This document shows positions 14,400 through 22,789 of a DNA stretch of 33,794 bases, in pieces. The stretch is from CAYWVO01 sp964461835 (GTDB taxonomy: Bacteria; Zixibacteria; MSB-5A5; WJJR01; JAJRUJ01). Every line of letters begins with the position of its first letter. Positions within the stretch are counted from its first letter, which is position 1. The notes below the pieces were generated by a model. It saw only the letters and a program-made list of their open reading frames with translations, made no database searches and was not told the origin of the DNA. The stretch lies in NCBI GenBank assembly GCA_964461835.1, contig CAYWVO010000036.1, forward strand, positions 1 through 33,794, in the 5' to 3' direction. A program made the position numbers and the translations under genes.

Positions 14400-15284
14400 A
14401 TGAATAATGGGAAACTGAGCAATATTGTCGAAGCGTTGCTATTTGCGGCGGCGGAACCGCTCTCGGCTACGGCGATGTCTCGCGTGCTGGACGGGACCAA
14501 AACCAGCCAGATCGCCGAGGCGGTCGACACGTTGAACGAACGGTACATCAGCAATGAATCCGCGCTACGGGTCCGGGAAGTGGCCGGGGGGTATCAACTG
14601 CACTCACTCCCTGAGTACGCCCAATACATCGAAGATCTGCTGGCGAAAACCAAGAAACAACGGCTCTCACGAGCGGCTTTGGAAACACTGGCGATCATCG
14701 CCTACCGGCAGCCGGTCACCGGGCCGGAAATTGATGCGATCCGGGGTGTGGACAGTTCCGGTGTGTTACGTAAGCTACTGGAACGAAATGTAATAGCGAT
14801 AACCGGACGGTCCGAAAAGCCCGGACGGCCGCTGCTGTACGGCACGACCAAGGAATTCCTGTATTATTTTGGCTTAAATGACCTGCGTGATTTACCCCGC
14901 ATGGCTGAAATTGAGGCCTTGCTGAATCAACCTAAACAGGAAGCTCAGTTGGAATTGTCCTCGGTGGAAATGGACTCTGATAATGGCGAAGGAGTGGGAC
15001 CGCGCGCGATTTCCGCCGTGGACCTGCGGCCAATCGCCACCACGCGTTCGGTGCCGAAAACCAAGAAGGAAGCCCCGGCCGGGACAAAAGCAGATGAGTC
15101 CGAGTCCTCGTCGCCTGAACTGCCAACAGATCAGCAACCCGAGATTACGATCGAACCCGTTGAGGATGACCGGCCATCTCCAACGAAAGACACCCCACCC
15201 GAATCCCGATCCGACGAGGACGAGGATGACGGTGAGGATATTTTGCAGGCCGTGCGGGACGTGGTCACCTCATCGGCGGAGTAA
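14400..15284 (+). CDS. scpB: Segregation and condensation protein B with acidic tail
   Basis: A 294-residue protein. The first 190 residues are standard ScpB: two winged helices with IVEALLFAAAEPLS at the start and the hallmark LETLAIIAYRQPVTGPEIDA and GRPLLYGTTKEFLYYFGL. ScpB dimerises and binds ScpA in the SMC complex. After about residue 190 there is a 100-residue extension rich in Asp, Glu, Ser and Pro (for example DEDEDDGEDILQAVRDVV), probably disordered. Many ScpB proteins are about 180-200 residues, so the tail is an addition. The ATG at 14400 follows scpA closely; the pseudouridine synthase gene follows 57 nt later. Confidence 0.95.
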   Translation: MNNGKLSNIVEALLFAAAEPLSATAMSRVLDGTKTSQIAEAVDTLNERYISNESALRVREVAGGYQLHSLPEYAQYIEDLLAKTKKQRLSRAALETLAIIAYRQPVTGPEIDAIRGVDSSGVLRKLLERNVIAITGRSEKPGRPLLYGTTKEFLYYFGLNDLRDLPRMAEIEALLNQPKQEAQLELSSVEMDSDNGEGVGPRAISAVDLRPIATTRSVPKTKKEAPAGTKADESESSSPELPTDQQPEITIEPVEDDRPSPTKDTPPESRSDEDEDDGEDILQAVRDVVTSSAE

Positions 15285-15341
15285 ACGGAAAACTACCCAT
15301 CCTCCAGCATCGCCCTCTGGGTACACGTTGTATACGCTGGC

Positions 15342-16070
15342 ATGAGAATTAATCGATATCTGGCACGCGCGGGCGTAACCTCCCGGCGCAAGGCTGACGA
15401 TTTGGTGCGCGACGGTCGTGTGCGAGTAAACGGTGAGATTATGCGGGAACTTGGGGCAGCGGTGGATCCCGATATTGATGAGGTTTCCGTTGACGGCATC
15501 AGTGTTAGCATTCCCGAACCGGTTGTTCTGCTTCTGCATAAACCTTCGGGGTTCTTGGTGTCGCGCCGACCGCAGGGCGGAAAACCCACAATTTTTTCCC
15601 TGCTCTCCGGCAACGAACGTAAAGTCGAGCCGGTGGGCCGCCTGGATTTTGATACCGACGGCGTATTGCTGTTGACGAATGACGGTGAATTGTCCCGACG
15701 TTTACAGCACCCGCGCTTTAAGATCGAACGGGTGTATCAGGCGACAGTCACCACGCCCCCTGATCCGGGGAAAATTACCCAGATTCGTCGGGGCGTTGAT
15801 TTGGGTGATAAACGACCTTTGCGGGCAAAGATCACAATTTTACCGCAATCGACGGGGGAAAACCGGGTCGAAGTTCGCCTCCGGGAGGGGCGCAAACATG
15901 AGGTCAAGCGATTATTGGACTGGGCAGGTGCCCCAGTGATCTCCTTAACCCGCATGCAATTCGCCGGATTAGTGGTCGGGAAGCTGGGCCCGGGCGAGTA
16001 TCGCAAACTCTCCGTCGAGGAATATGATACCTTGCGCGAACGCGTAAAACCCGGCGAGACCGCCACCTAA
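15342..16070 (+). CDS. rluB: rRNA pseudouridine synthase, RluB/RsuA family
   Basis: A 242-residue protein. The N-terminal S4 RNA-binding domain (MRINRYLARAGVTSRRKADD) leads into a catalytic domain with VGRLDFDTDGVLLLTNDGE, where D102 is the catalytic aspartate that attacks uridine C1'. REGRKHEVKRL closes the family signature. The usual product is pseudouridine in helix 89 or 90 of 23S rRNA (RluB) or U516 of 16S (RsuA). The genomic position just after scpB is the common place for the RluB form. Choosing between RluB and RsuA from sequence alone is uncertain. Confidence 0.93.
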   Translation: MRINRYLARAGVTSRRKADDLVRDGRVRVNGEIMRELGAAVDPDIDEVSVDGISVSIPEPVVLLLHKPSGFLVSRRPQGGKPTIFSLLSGNERKVEPVGRLDFDTDGVLLLTNDGELSRRLQHPRFKIERVYQATVTTPPDPGKITQIRRGVDLGDKRPLRAKITILPQSTGENRVEVRLREGRKHEVKRLLDWAGAPVISLTRMQFAGLVVGKLGPGEYRKLSVEEYDTLRERVKPGETAT

Positions 16071-16120
16071 TCGCCCGAACTCGATTTGACCCGCACTCAC
16101 CGGCACCGTACATTCTGTTC

Positions 16121-17224
16121 ATGATATTGAAGCACTTCGAACGGACAGTGAAAGATTTCGGTTTCCGGGCGATAACCCGTCTGGCGCCGGATCGGCGAAA
16201 ATCACCGACCATCGGTGATCTCGCGGAGGTGCGCAAGCTGTTAGTGATCCGTCTCGATGACCGCATCGGTAATGTGGTCCTGACCACCTCGTTGATGCAA
16301 GCGCTTCGGCATACGTTTCCCCAGGCTGAAATCCATGCGCTGATTTCCATCCGCTGTCGGGGACTGGCGCCGTACCTGCCGGGTCTGAACCGGGTATGGT
16401 ACTATGAGAAAGCGGTGTATGCCCGCAAGCCGTGGTGTCTGGCCCGGCTGCTTCGTGTTCTGGCCAACGAGAAGTACGATCTGGTGTTTGACGCGTCCGA
16501 CGAACGGGAACTTTCCTTCAACCATGCGATTACCACTGCCCTAACCGGCGGAGCATTTCGTATCGGGTATGACCGTCGCGGCTCAGCCGCCTGGCTGGAA
16601 AAGCCGGTTCCACCGGGGATATCGGATCGTCATGCCACGGAGATGCTTGTCGATTTGCTGCGCGCGGTGAAATCGGTTTCAGAGGCACCCCATCCGAAAT
16701 TGATCCTGCGTAATGTGAATGCGTTCGGTATCCGCTTCCGGGAACAGCATGATATTGCCCCTGGTACTGCCATGATAGTCATCCATCCCGGTGGCAGCGG
16801 CGCCAAACGGTGGCCGTTCTCCCGATTTTTGGAACTGGCCACAAAACTTCACGAGAGGGGCCACATTCAACCGGTGATGATTTGGGGTCCGAAAGAGGAC
16901 CGCTTGGTTGCCTCGGCGGAGAGGGGCATTCCGTCATCGCTAATTCTGGCGGGACAACTGACTTTTGCCGATGTTATCTCGCTCTTGTGCGAGGCGCAGG
17001 TGTATATTTCCAATGATAACGGCATCATGCATCTGGCCAACGCGTGCGGGGTGCCGACCGTCGGTATTTTCACGGTCTCAAACTTGAACAAGTATCGGCC
17101 ACGCGGTGTGTATGATCGGGCATTTGATGATTCCGGCGGTACAATTGCGCCCGATCAAATTGTCATGGCGGTAGAAGAAATTCTGGACGCCACGGGCAGC
17201 AGAAGACCAGAAATGAGACAGTGA
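16121..17224 (+). CDS. Family 9 glycosyltransferase, heptosyltransferase-like
   Basis: A 367-residue GT9 protein. The N-terminal segment KLLVIRLDDRIGNVVLTTSL matches the ADP-heptose glycosyltransferase entry (usual form: RxxxxGDvvxtTP). The C-terminal domain has VIHPGGSGAKRWPFSRFLEL for donor binding and ISNDNGIMHLANACGVPTVG, the conserved (S/N)D-x-GxxH-A motif. Such enzymes add heptose to the lipopolysaccharide inner core in the cytoplasm. Its overlap with the MsbA-like exporter (GTGA) and the nearby Kdo genes support a core-oligosaccharide role. Which heptose is added, and where, cannot be said. Confidence 0.92.
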   Translation: MILKHFERTVKDFGFRAITRLAPDRRKSPTIGDLAEVRKLLVIRLDDRIGNVVLTTSLMQALRHTFPQAEIHALISIRCRGLAPYLPGLNRVWYYEKAVYARKPWCLARLLRVLANEKYDLVFDASDERELSFNHAITTALTGGAFRIGYDRRGSAAWLEKPVPPGISDRHATEMLVDLLRAVKSVSEAPHPKLILRNVNAFGIRFREQHDIAPGTAMIVIHPGGSGAKRWPFSRFLELATKLHERGHIQPVMIWGPKEDRLVASAERGIPSSLILAGQLTFADVISLLCEAQVYISNDNGIMHLANACGVPTVGIFTVSNLNKYRPRGVYDRAFDDSGGTIAPDQIVMAVEEILDATGSRRPEMRQ

Positions 17225-19077
17225 TCATGCTTCGCCGATTCCTGGGATATGTTCGTCCGTACTGGCCGGCGTTGGCCCTGTCGGTCCTGGCAACACTGGT
17301 CTATGTGTCCGCGGCGGCCATGTTGGTTTGGTTGATCGGGCCACTGGTGAATACGCTGTTTGGCGGGGACGGTGGTTCCTGGGATGTCGTTTCGACCGGC
17401 AGCATTACGGTCGGTGGGTTTTTCAATTCGATCAAACGTTTCGTGAAAGATACTTTGGAGGGGCTGGTCAGGCAGGAAACACCACTGGCCACTCTGACCC
17501 GGCTCGCCTGGATTATTGTTCTCATTTCGTTGTTGAAAAATGCTTTCAGGTTGATCGGTAATTACATTGTCGCCTGGGTGCAGCAACGGATTGTCTATCA
17601 GTTGCGCACCGACTTATTCTCCCATTATCATGATTTATCAATCTCCTATTTCAGCCGGACCAATACGGGGACTGTTATCAGTCGGGTAACTAATGACGTC
17701 GGGCTCCTCACCGACATGTTGGACCTGGGTTTCAATCGACTGATTAAAGACCCGCTGACTGTCCTGGTACTGCTCTTTTCCCTGTTTATCATCAGTTGGA
17801 AGTTGACCCTGCTTGCGTTGCTGGTGTTGCCCGCGACCTGGATCGTTATCGTGCTGATCGGCCGGGCGATCAGAAAAACGTCCGGCCGGGCACAGGAAAA
17901 CATGGCCGAAGTCGCCACCATTCTGGAGGAGAGTATCTCCGGCATTCGGGTAGTTAAGGCGTTTGTGGCAAAGCGGTTCGAGGAAAATCGTTTCGCCAGG
18001 GCGGCGCGGGGGTTTTTCAGGGAAATGGTATGGTTGATCCGGTTGCGCAGTCTGAACTCACCGATCAACGAATTTTTCGTCACCGTTGCCGGTGTGGTGA
18101 TCCTGTATGTCGGGGGACGGCAGGTGGTGGGCGGTGCGGCGATAACGGCCGATGAGTTTATGACCTATTTTTTCCTGATTTTCTCGATGTTGACGCCGAT
18201 CAAGGCGCTGGCTGGGGTCCATGTGAAAATTCAGGAGGGAGCCGCGGCGATCGAACGGATTTTCCGCGCCCTCGATACCGAACCCGAAGTTATCGATGCG
18301 CCTAACGCCAAACCGATCACGAAATTTAACCGGGCGATTACGTTCCAGAAGGTGGAGTTTGCCTATCACCCCGGTTTGCCGGTTTTGCGAGATATTTCAT
18401 TTTCCTTGCCCAAGGGTAAGATGGTTGCTCTGGTCGGTCCCTCCGGCGGGGGAAAATCTACGTTGTGTGACCTGTTGGCGCGTTTCTATGATCCGACTGC
18501 CGGACGAATTCTGGTCGATGGCCGTGACTTGCGCTCATTTGAAATTGACAGTTGGCGCAGACTCCTGGGTATCGTGACCCAGGAGACCATCCTCTTTAAT
18601 GAAACCGTTGCGCGCAATATTGCCTATGGCGTGGAAGAGATAGACCGCGAAAAACTACGCGCCGCCGCCCACGCCGCGCACGCGTTGGATTTTATCGAGG
18701 AGATGCCACGCGGTTTCGATACCGTGATCGGACCACGGGGCATACAATTGTCCGGGGGACAACGGCAGCGGCTGGCTATTGCCCGCGCGATTATGAAAGA
18801 CCCCAGGATCTTAATCTTCGATGAGGCGACCAGCGCGTTAGACACCGAGTCAGAGGCGATGGTTCAGAAGGCGATCAACAACCTGGTCCAGAATCGGACG
18901 ACACTGGTGGTGGCGCATCGCCTGTCGACTATTCGTCAGGCCGACGAGATCGTCGTCGTGGCTGCCGGCATTATTGTCCAGCGCGGTACCCATGTTCAAT
19001 TACTTGCCGAGGACGGTCTCTATAAGAAATTATATGATTTGCAATTTCAGGACGAGGTTGTCGAACAATTACAGTGA
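17221..19077 (+). CDS. msbA: ABC exporter, MsbA-like lipid A flippase
   Basis: A 618-residue half-transporter. An N-terminal six-helix domain (about residues 1-310) is fused to an ATPase domain with Walker A GPSGGGKST (near 404), signature LSGGQRQR (near 509), Walker B ILIFDEATSALD (near 533) and the switch His in VAHRLST. It should act as a homodimer flipping lipid A-core across the inner membrane. Context (GT9 upstream, convergent lptC and kds genes) favours this over a drug exporter. Translation may begin at GTG 17221, overlapping the GT9 stop, or at ATG 17227. Its 3' end overlaps lptC by 9 bp in opposite orientation. Confidence 0.93.
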   Translation: MIMLRRFLGYVRPYWPALALSVLATLVYVSAAAMLVWLIGPLVNTLFGGDGGSWDVVSTGSITVGGFFNSIKRFVKDTLEGLVRQETPLATLTRLAWIIVLISLLKNAFRLIGNYIVAWVQQRIVYQLRTDLFSHYHDLSISYFSRTNTGTVISRVTNDVGLLTDMLDLGFNRLIKDPLTVLVLLFSLFIISWKLTLLALLVLPATWIVIVLIGRAIRKTSGRAQENMAEVATILEESISGIRVVKAFVAKRFEENRFARAARGFFREMVWLIRLRSLNSPINEFFVTVAGVVILYVGGRQVVGGAAITADEFMTYFFLIFSMLTPIKALAGVHVKIQEGAAAIERIFRALDTEPEVIDAPNAKPITKFNRAITFQKVEFAYHPGLPVLRDISFSLPKGKMVALVGPSGGGKSTLCDLLARFYDPTAGRILVDGRDLRSFEIDSWRRLLGIVTQETILFNETVARNIAYGVEEIDREKLRAAAHAAHALDFIEEMPRGFDTVIGPRGIQLSGGQRQRLAIARAIMKDPRILIFDEATSALDTESEAMVQKAINNLVQNRTTLVVAHRLSTIRQADEIVVVAAGIIVQRGTHVQLLAEDGLYKKLYDLQFQDEVVEQLQ

Positions 19078-19650
19078 GTCCACGACCCGCTCATAATCCC
19101 GAATTTCGCCCGTTATTTCCCGTTTAAGGACGATATTGGTCAAGTCCGCGTCCGCTTCCATTCCATACCCGCGAACAATATCGCCGTGCTGATCGATTGT
19201 CACGTACTTATCGGTAATGATTTTCGCGCGTTGCGGGTCCCAAGTGAGTTGCACGGTTTCGAGGTGAATTGAATCGCTCGTGGTCACCTCCACGTTGCCA
19301 AAAACTTTCAGGTGTTCGGTCCGCTCCCGAATCACCCCCGAGTCCGCAGTGAGCAGCGAAATCCATTCACCGTCGTCGTTATAGAAATCAACCCGGACCC
19401 CGTAAGCGTGGATTGAGTCCTTTTCGGCGAAATTATAGACGCTGTCGGAGTGAATTTCGGTCGTCTTCACCCCGGCTGTGGTGAAGATGGTTACCGTATT
19501 CTGGGCTTTGGAGGTCGGAAAAGTGCCGGTGACTTCGGTAGCGGATTTCGGCATTTCGCGTTTGCCACAACCCGAAACGAGGGTCCACGTCAGGACCAGG
19601 ACCACGCCGGATATCGTCAACAGAAATTTTATCATCATTGTCCGTGCCAT
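19069..19650 (-). CDS. lptC: LptC-like lipoprotein for lipopolysaccharide export
   Basis: A 193-residue protein with a hydrophobic leader ending in a lipobox-like LVSGCG, so it is probably a lipoprotein; E. coli LptC instead has a transmembrane anchor. The mature part has the repeated beta pattern of LptC/LptA: HSDSVYNFAEKDSIHAYGVR, LTADSGVIRERTEHLKVFGN and ITDKYVTIDQHGDIVRGYGM. LptC receives lipopolysaccharide from the LptB2FG transporter and passes it to LptA in the periplasm. It is last of the kdsA-kdsC-kdsD-lptC series, an order also seen in Proteobacteria. Overall identity is low in this family, so the call rests on fold pattern plus context. Confidence 0.82.
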   Translation of the reverse strand: MARTMMIKFLLTISGVVLVLTWTLVSGCGKREMPKSATEVTGTFPTSKAQNTVTIFTTAGVKTTEIHSDSVYNFAEKDSIHAYGVRVDFYNDDGEWISLLTADSGVIRERTEHLKVFGNVEVTTSDSIHLETVQLTWDPQRAKIITDKYVTIDQHGDIVRGYGMEADADLTNIVLKREITGEIRDYERVVDSL

Positions 19651-19688
19651 TTGTGCCTGTCGGCAACACTACACATGGGGTTATACGA

Positions 19689-20669
19689 TCAGACTACGCC
19701 GGAGGTGAGAATATCATGCAGGTGAATGAAGCCAAGAGGTTTCTGGTCTTCATTGACAATGATCAATCCCGTAATCTTGTGTCGCTGCATCATATTTAGT
19801 GCATCGACCGCCAGCGAATCGGCGTCAATTGTCTTGGGGTTACGGGTCATCGCCTCGACTGCGGTGCCGTTCAGAGGATCAGGGCCTTTCTCGACCCAGC
19901 GGCGCAAGTCGCCGTCGGTGAAGATCCCGGTCAGTTTGCCGGTGTCATCAACGACCGTGGTCGTGCCGAGTCGCTTGGCGGTCATCTCCAGAATAACTCC
20001 TTTGATCGGGGTGGATTCATGCACCAGCGGTAATTCGTCCCCGGTATGCATCAGGTCGCCGACGGTCAGCAGCAGTTGCCGACCGAGACGGCCCTTGGGG
20101 TGTAACCGCGCAAAATCTCCCTCGGAAAATCCGCGTTCTTTCCACAGCGTGACTACCAGTGCGTCCCCCATGACCAATGCAGCGGTGGCGGAACTGGTAG
20201 GGATTAAGTTGTCCGGCCCGGCTTCCCCGTTAACCTGGGCATCGAGCACGCAGTCCGCACGTTGGGCTAACAACGAGGAGTTGTCTCCGGTGATTAAAAT
20301 GATCGGCACCCCCAGGCGTTTGAGCGGGGGCAGGATATCGATCAATTCATCCGAATCGCCCGACTTGCTGATCGCCAGCACGACATCCTCGGCGGAAACC
20401 AATCCGAGATCGCCGTGCCCGCCCTCTGCCGGATGCAGAAAAAACGAGGCAATGCCGGTGGAGGAAAAAGTAGCCGCGATCTTTTTCCCGATCAGGCCGG
20501 ATTTCCCCATCCCCGTGACGATGACTTTACCGCGGCAGTGCAAAATCAGGTCTACCGCTTGATCGAAACGCTCATCGAGGCGCTCGGCGAGGGCACGCAC
20601 TGCCTCGGCTTCGCGACCGATGACTTCCCGGGCGATTGCCAGACGATTTATCAGGGTGGCTTTTCTCAT
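19689..20669 (-). CDS. kdsD: Arabinose-5-phosphate isomerase
   Basis: A 326-residue enzyme converting D-ribulose 5-phosphate to D-arabinose 5-phosphate, the first step of Kdo synthesis. The SIS domain (about 35-170) has VTGMGKSGLIGKKIAATFSS, the strongly conserved HPAEGGHGDLG and AISKSGDSDEL. It is followed by two CBS domains (about 200-326), including DDTGKLTGIFTDGDLRRWVE. The length equals that of E. coli KdsD. It starts 6 nt after the kdsC stop in a tight operon. Confidence 0.96.
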   Translation of the reverse strand: MRKATLINRLAIAREVIGREAEAVRALAERLDERFDQAVDLILHCRGKVIVTGMGKSGLIGKKIAATFSSTGIASFFLHPAEGGHGDLGLVSAEDVVLAISKSGDSDELIDILPPLKRLGVPIILITGDNSSLLAQRADCVLDAQVNGEAGPDNLIPTSSATAALVMGDALVVTLWKERGFSEGDFARLHPKGRLGRQLLLTVGDLMHTGDELPLVHESTPIKGVILEMTAKRLGTTTVVDDTGKLTGIFTDGDLRRWVEKGPDPLNGTAVEAMTRNPKTIDADSLAVDALNMMQRHKITGLIIVNEDQKPLGFIHLHDILTSGVV

Positions 20670-20675
20670 TGTTTC

Positions 20676-21209
20676 CTATTCGAACGCAATTAACAACTTA
20701 CCCCGTGCGACCAGGATCGCCTCGGCGACTTCACGGATCGCTCCATGACCGCCCCGGTGTTTGGTGATCCAGTGCGCGACTTTTTTGATCTCAGGATGTG
20801 CATCCGCCGTAGCGACCGAAATCCCCGCCCGCTTCATACACCTGAGATCGGTCAGATCGTCACCCATGTACAAACATTCTGCATCGGTTAAACCGAACTT
20901 GTGTTTCAGCTCTTCATATACTTCCGTCTTATCCCGAATGTTCTGGTAGACGTGCTTAATTTGCAGCCGTTTTGCGCGGGCTGCAGTCGTCTTGGTATTG
21001 TTACCAGTGACAATGGCCACATCCAGCTCGGCCTGGTGCAACAGCCAGATGCCGACCCCATCGGGGACGAAAAACTTTTTCAATTCGCTGTTGTCATCCG
21101 CGATATAGATAAAATTATCCGTGAAAACCCCATCGAAATCGAAAATAATCAGTTTCAGCTTGTTGAATCGTGCCTTGGTTGGTTTGCGTTTAGTGGTTGT
21201 GCGTTTCAC
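20676..21209 (-). CDS. kdsC: Kdo-8-phosphate phosphatase
   Basis: A 177-residue C0-type HAD hydrolase that releases Kdo from Kdo-8-phosphate and works as a tetramer. The nucleophile motif is IIFDFDGVFTDN. VAIVTGNNTKTTAARAKRL carries motif II, and YMGDDLTDLRCMKRAGISVA carries the metal-binding aspartates of motif IV. A basic N-terminal extension (KRTTTKRKPTKARFNK) precedes the fold. It starts 1 nt after the kdsA stop and precedes kdsD by 6 nt, giving three consecutive Kdo steps in one operon. Confidence 0.96.
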   Translation of the reverse strand: MKRTTTKRKPTKARFNKLKLIIFDFDGVFTDNFIYIADDNSELKKFFVPDGVGIWLLHQAELDVAIVTGNNTKTTAARAKRLQIKHVYQNIRDKTEVYEELKHKFGLTDAECLYMGDDLTDLRCMKRAGISVATADAHPEIKKVAHWITKHRGGHGAIREVAEAILVARGKLLIAFE

Positions 21210-21210
21210 G

Positions 21211-22041
21211 TTATCCTCGGAAGTTTCGTTCGCGGAGATGGAACTCGCGTACCTGTTCGATTAGTTCACCCAATCGTTCGAGCGGCCACTGGGTTTGCGG
21301 GTCGGAGAGCGCCTGCTCCGGATTGGGATGCGTTTCACAGAAGAGCGCATCAATCCCCACTGCGGCAGCCGCCCGCGCCAGCGGCAGGAGGAATTCCCGC
21401 GCACCACCGGAACGTCCCCCGGCTGCGCCCGGCTTTTGCACGCTGTGGGAGGCATCGTAGCAGACCGGGTAGCCCAAATGACGCATAACCGTCAACCCCC
21501 GAAAGTCCACGACCAGGTCGCCATAGCCAAAGGTTGTTCCGCGTTCGGTGAACAGCACCCCGCCACTCCCACCGGATGCGGCCTTATGCGCGGCGTGTGC
21601 CATATCGTCCGGCGTGAGAAACTGCCCTTTTTTGATATTTAATGGCAGGTTTGTCTGCGCTGCGGCCACAATCAACGCGGTCTGGCGGCAGAGAAACGCC
21701 GGGATTTGCAGGCAATCGGCAACCGCCCCCACCGGTTCGATTTCGTCTTTCTCGTGGAGATCGGTGAGAATTGGCAGTTGGTAGCGTTCTTTTGCGGTGC
21801 GCAGAATACGGAGCGCCTCGGAGAATTCCAGCCCAGAAAACGACTGGCTGCTGGTACGGTTGGCCTTGCGGAAGGACGCTTTAAGAATAACCGGGAATTT
21901 CAGTTCATCCGCGAGACGGCGAATCTCTTCGGCCACGGCAAGCGTGGTGGTCTCAGATTCCACCACACATGGCCCCAGGATGAAGACCAGCGGATGGTCG
22001 GCCCCGACCGAAATGTCACCGATAGTAATTGATCGCGCCAT
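21211..22041 (-). CDS. kdsA: Kdo-8-phosphate synthase, probably metal-dependent class
   Basis: A 276-residue TIM barrel joining phosphoenolpyruvate and arabinose 5-phosphate. Visible motifs are FRKANRTSSQSFSGL, LTDLHEKDEIEPVGAVADCL, CYDASHSVQKPGAAGG and FCETHPNPEQALSDP. The early loop reads ILGPCVVES with Cys25 where metal-dependent enzymes (Aquifex type) have their metal ligand and the E. coli class has Asn, so a metal-dependent enzyme is expected. I place the start at ATG 22041, behind GGGGAG at 5 nt; an upstream ATG at 22089 would add a 16-residue tail without support. It is the first gene of the kdsA-kdsC-kdsD-lptC run. Confidence 0.96.
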   Translation of the reverse strand: MARSITIGDISVGADHPLVFILGPCVVESETTTLAVAEEIRRLADELKFPVILKASFRKANRTSSQSFSGLEFSEALRILRTAKERYQLPILTDLHEKDEIEPVGAVADCLQIPAFLCRQTALIVAAAQTNLPLNIKKGQFLTPDDMAHAAHKAASGGSGGVLFTERGTTFGYGDLVVDFRGLTVMRHLGYPVCYDASHSVQKPGAAGGRSGGAREFLLPLARAAAAVGIDALFCETHPNPEQALSDPQTQWPLERLGELIEQVREFHLRERNFRG

Positions 22042-22187
22042 GGTCACTCCCCATCGGGGAAAGGTGGGTTCCGGAGAATTGTAGGTCAAGTGTTGTGCGA
22101 AGGTTTAGCCAAAAGCCCGCCCGGATCGACAGCGCTGCCATTCCCGGACACCACGGCGCACGCGTTCTCATATTCTCCCTGGGCAGT

Positions 22188-22610
22188 CTAAAACGGCAAA
22201 TCGTCGTCGTTGGTTTGGGAGTCCCCGGAGGGGCGTGCTGCGCCGGTCCGTGACGGTTCGCCCGGCATGCTGTCCTCACTCTTGCGGCCCAACATCAAAA
22301 ACCGGTCACTGACGATCTCAGTGATGTAGCGCTTATTGCCGTCCTTGTCATCGTAGTTGCGGGTTTGCAAGCGGCCTTCCAGGTAGATTTGTTTTCCCTT
22401 GCGCAAGTAGTCTTTGGCGATTTCCGCCTGCCGTCCCCAGACAACAATATTGTGCCACTCGGTGCGCGTCTGGGTCTGACCTTCCTTGTCTTTCCATTGC
22501 TCGTTGGTGGCGATACTGAAATTCGCCACCGCCCGGCCGGAAGGGGTATACCGCAGATCCGGATCTTTCCCCAGGTTGCCGATCAGCAGGACTTTATTTA
22601 ATGATGCCAT
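22188..22610 (-). CDS. ssb: Single-stranded DNA-binding protein
   Basis: A 140-residue protein with one OB fold. It starts SLNKVLLIGNLGKDPDLRYT and includes AVANFSIATNEQWKD, WHNIVVWGRQAEIAKDYLRK and YLEGRLQTRNYDDKDG. It ends in a short disordered linker and the acidic tip DDDLPF that docks partner proteins. It should act as a tetramer coating single-stranded DNA in replication and repair. AAAGGA lies about 9 nt before the ATG. It is separated from kdsA by about 145 bp and is probably transcribed on its own. Confidence 0.96.
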   Translation of the reverse strand: MASLNKVLLIGNLGKDPDLRYTPSGRAVANFSIATNEQWKDKEGQTQTRTEWHNIVVWGRQAEIAKDYLRKGKQIYLEGRLQTRNYDDKDGNKRYITEIVSDRFLMLGRKSEDSMPGEPSRTGAARPSGDSQTNDDDLPF

Positions 22611-22668
22611 GCGCTCATTCCTTTCTGTACGATTCTGATACGTAATATGGCGACCGACGCATGAAACC

Positions 22669-22698
22669 TATTAACTGGGTTGATCTTGCCGTTGTCAA
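22669..22698 (-). promoter_or_regulatory. Possible sigma70 promoter for ssb
   Basis: On the minus strand TTGACA (22693-22698) lies 18 nt before TTAATA (22669-22674). The -35 is perfect but the -10 is poor. It points at ssb with a leader of about 50 nt. Confidence 0.3.
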
Positions 22699-22789
22699 TC
22701 ATTTCGCGGCAAAAAACGTTTTGTGATGAGTGATTACATTGGTAGTTTGGGGCAATTGAACCCGTAAACCGGGTAGAAGGAGGGTCAAC

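Noticed and set aside
19726..20562. Long open frame (278 codons) antisense to kdsD
   Set aside because: kdsD has full family signatures on the other strand; the antisense frame is Ser/Pro/Arg-rich with no domain and no ribosome site, a typical G/C-driven shadow.
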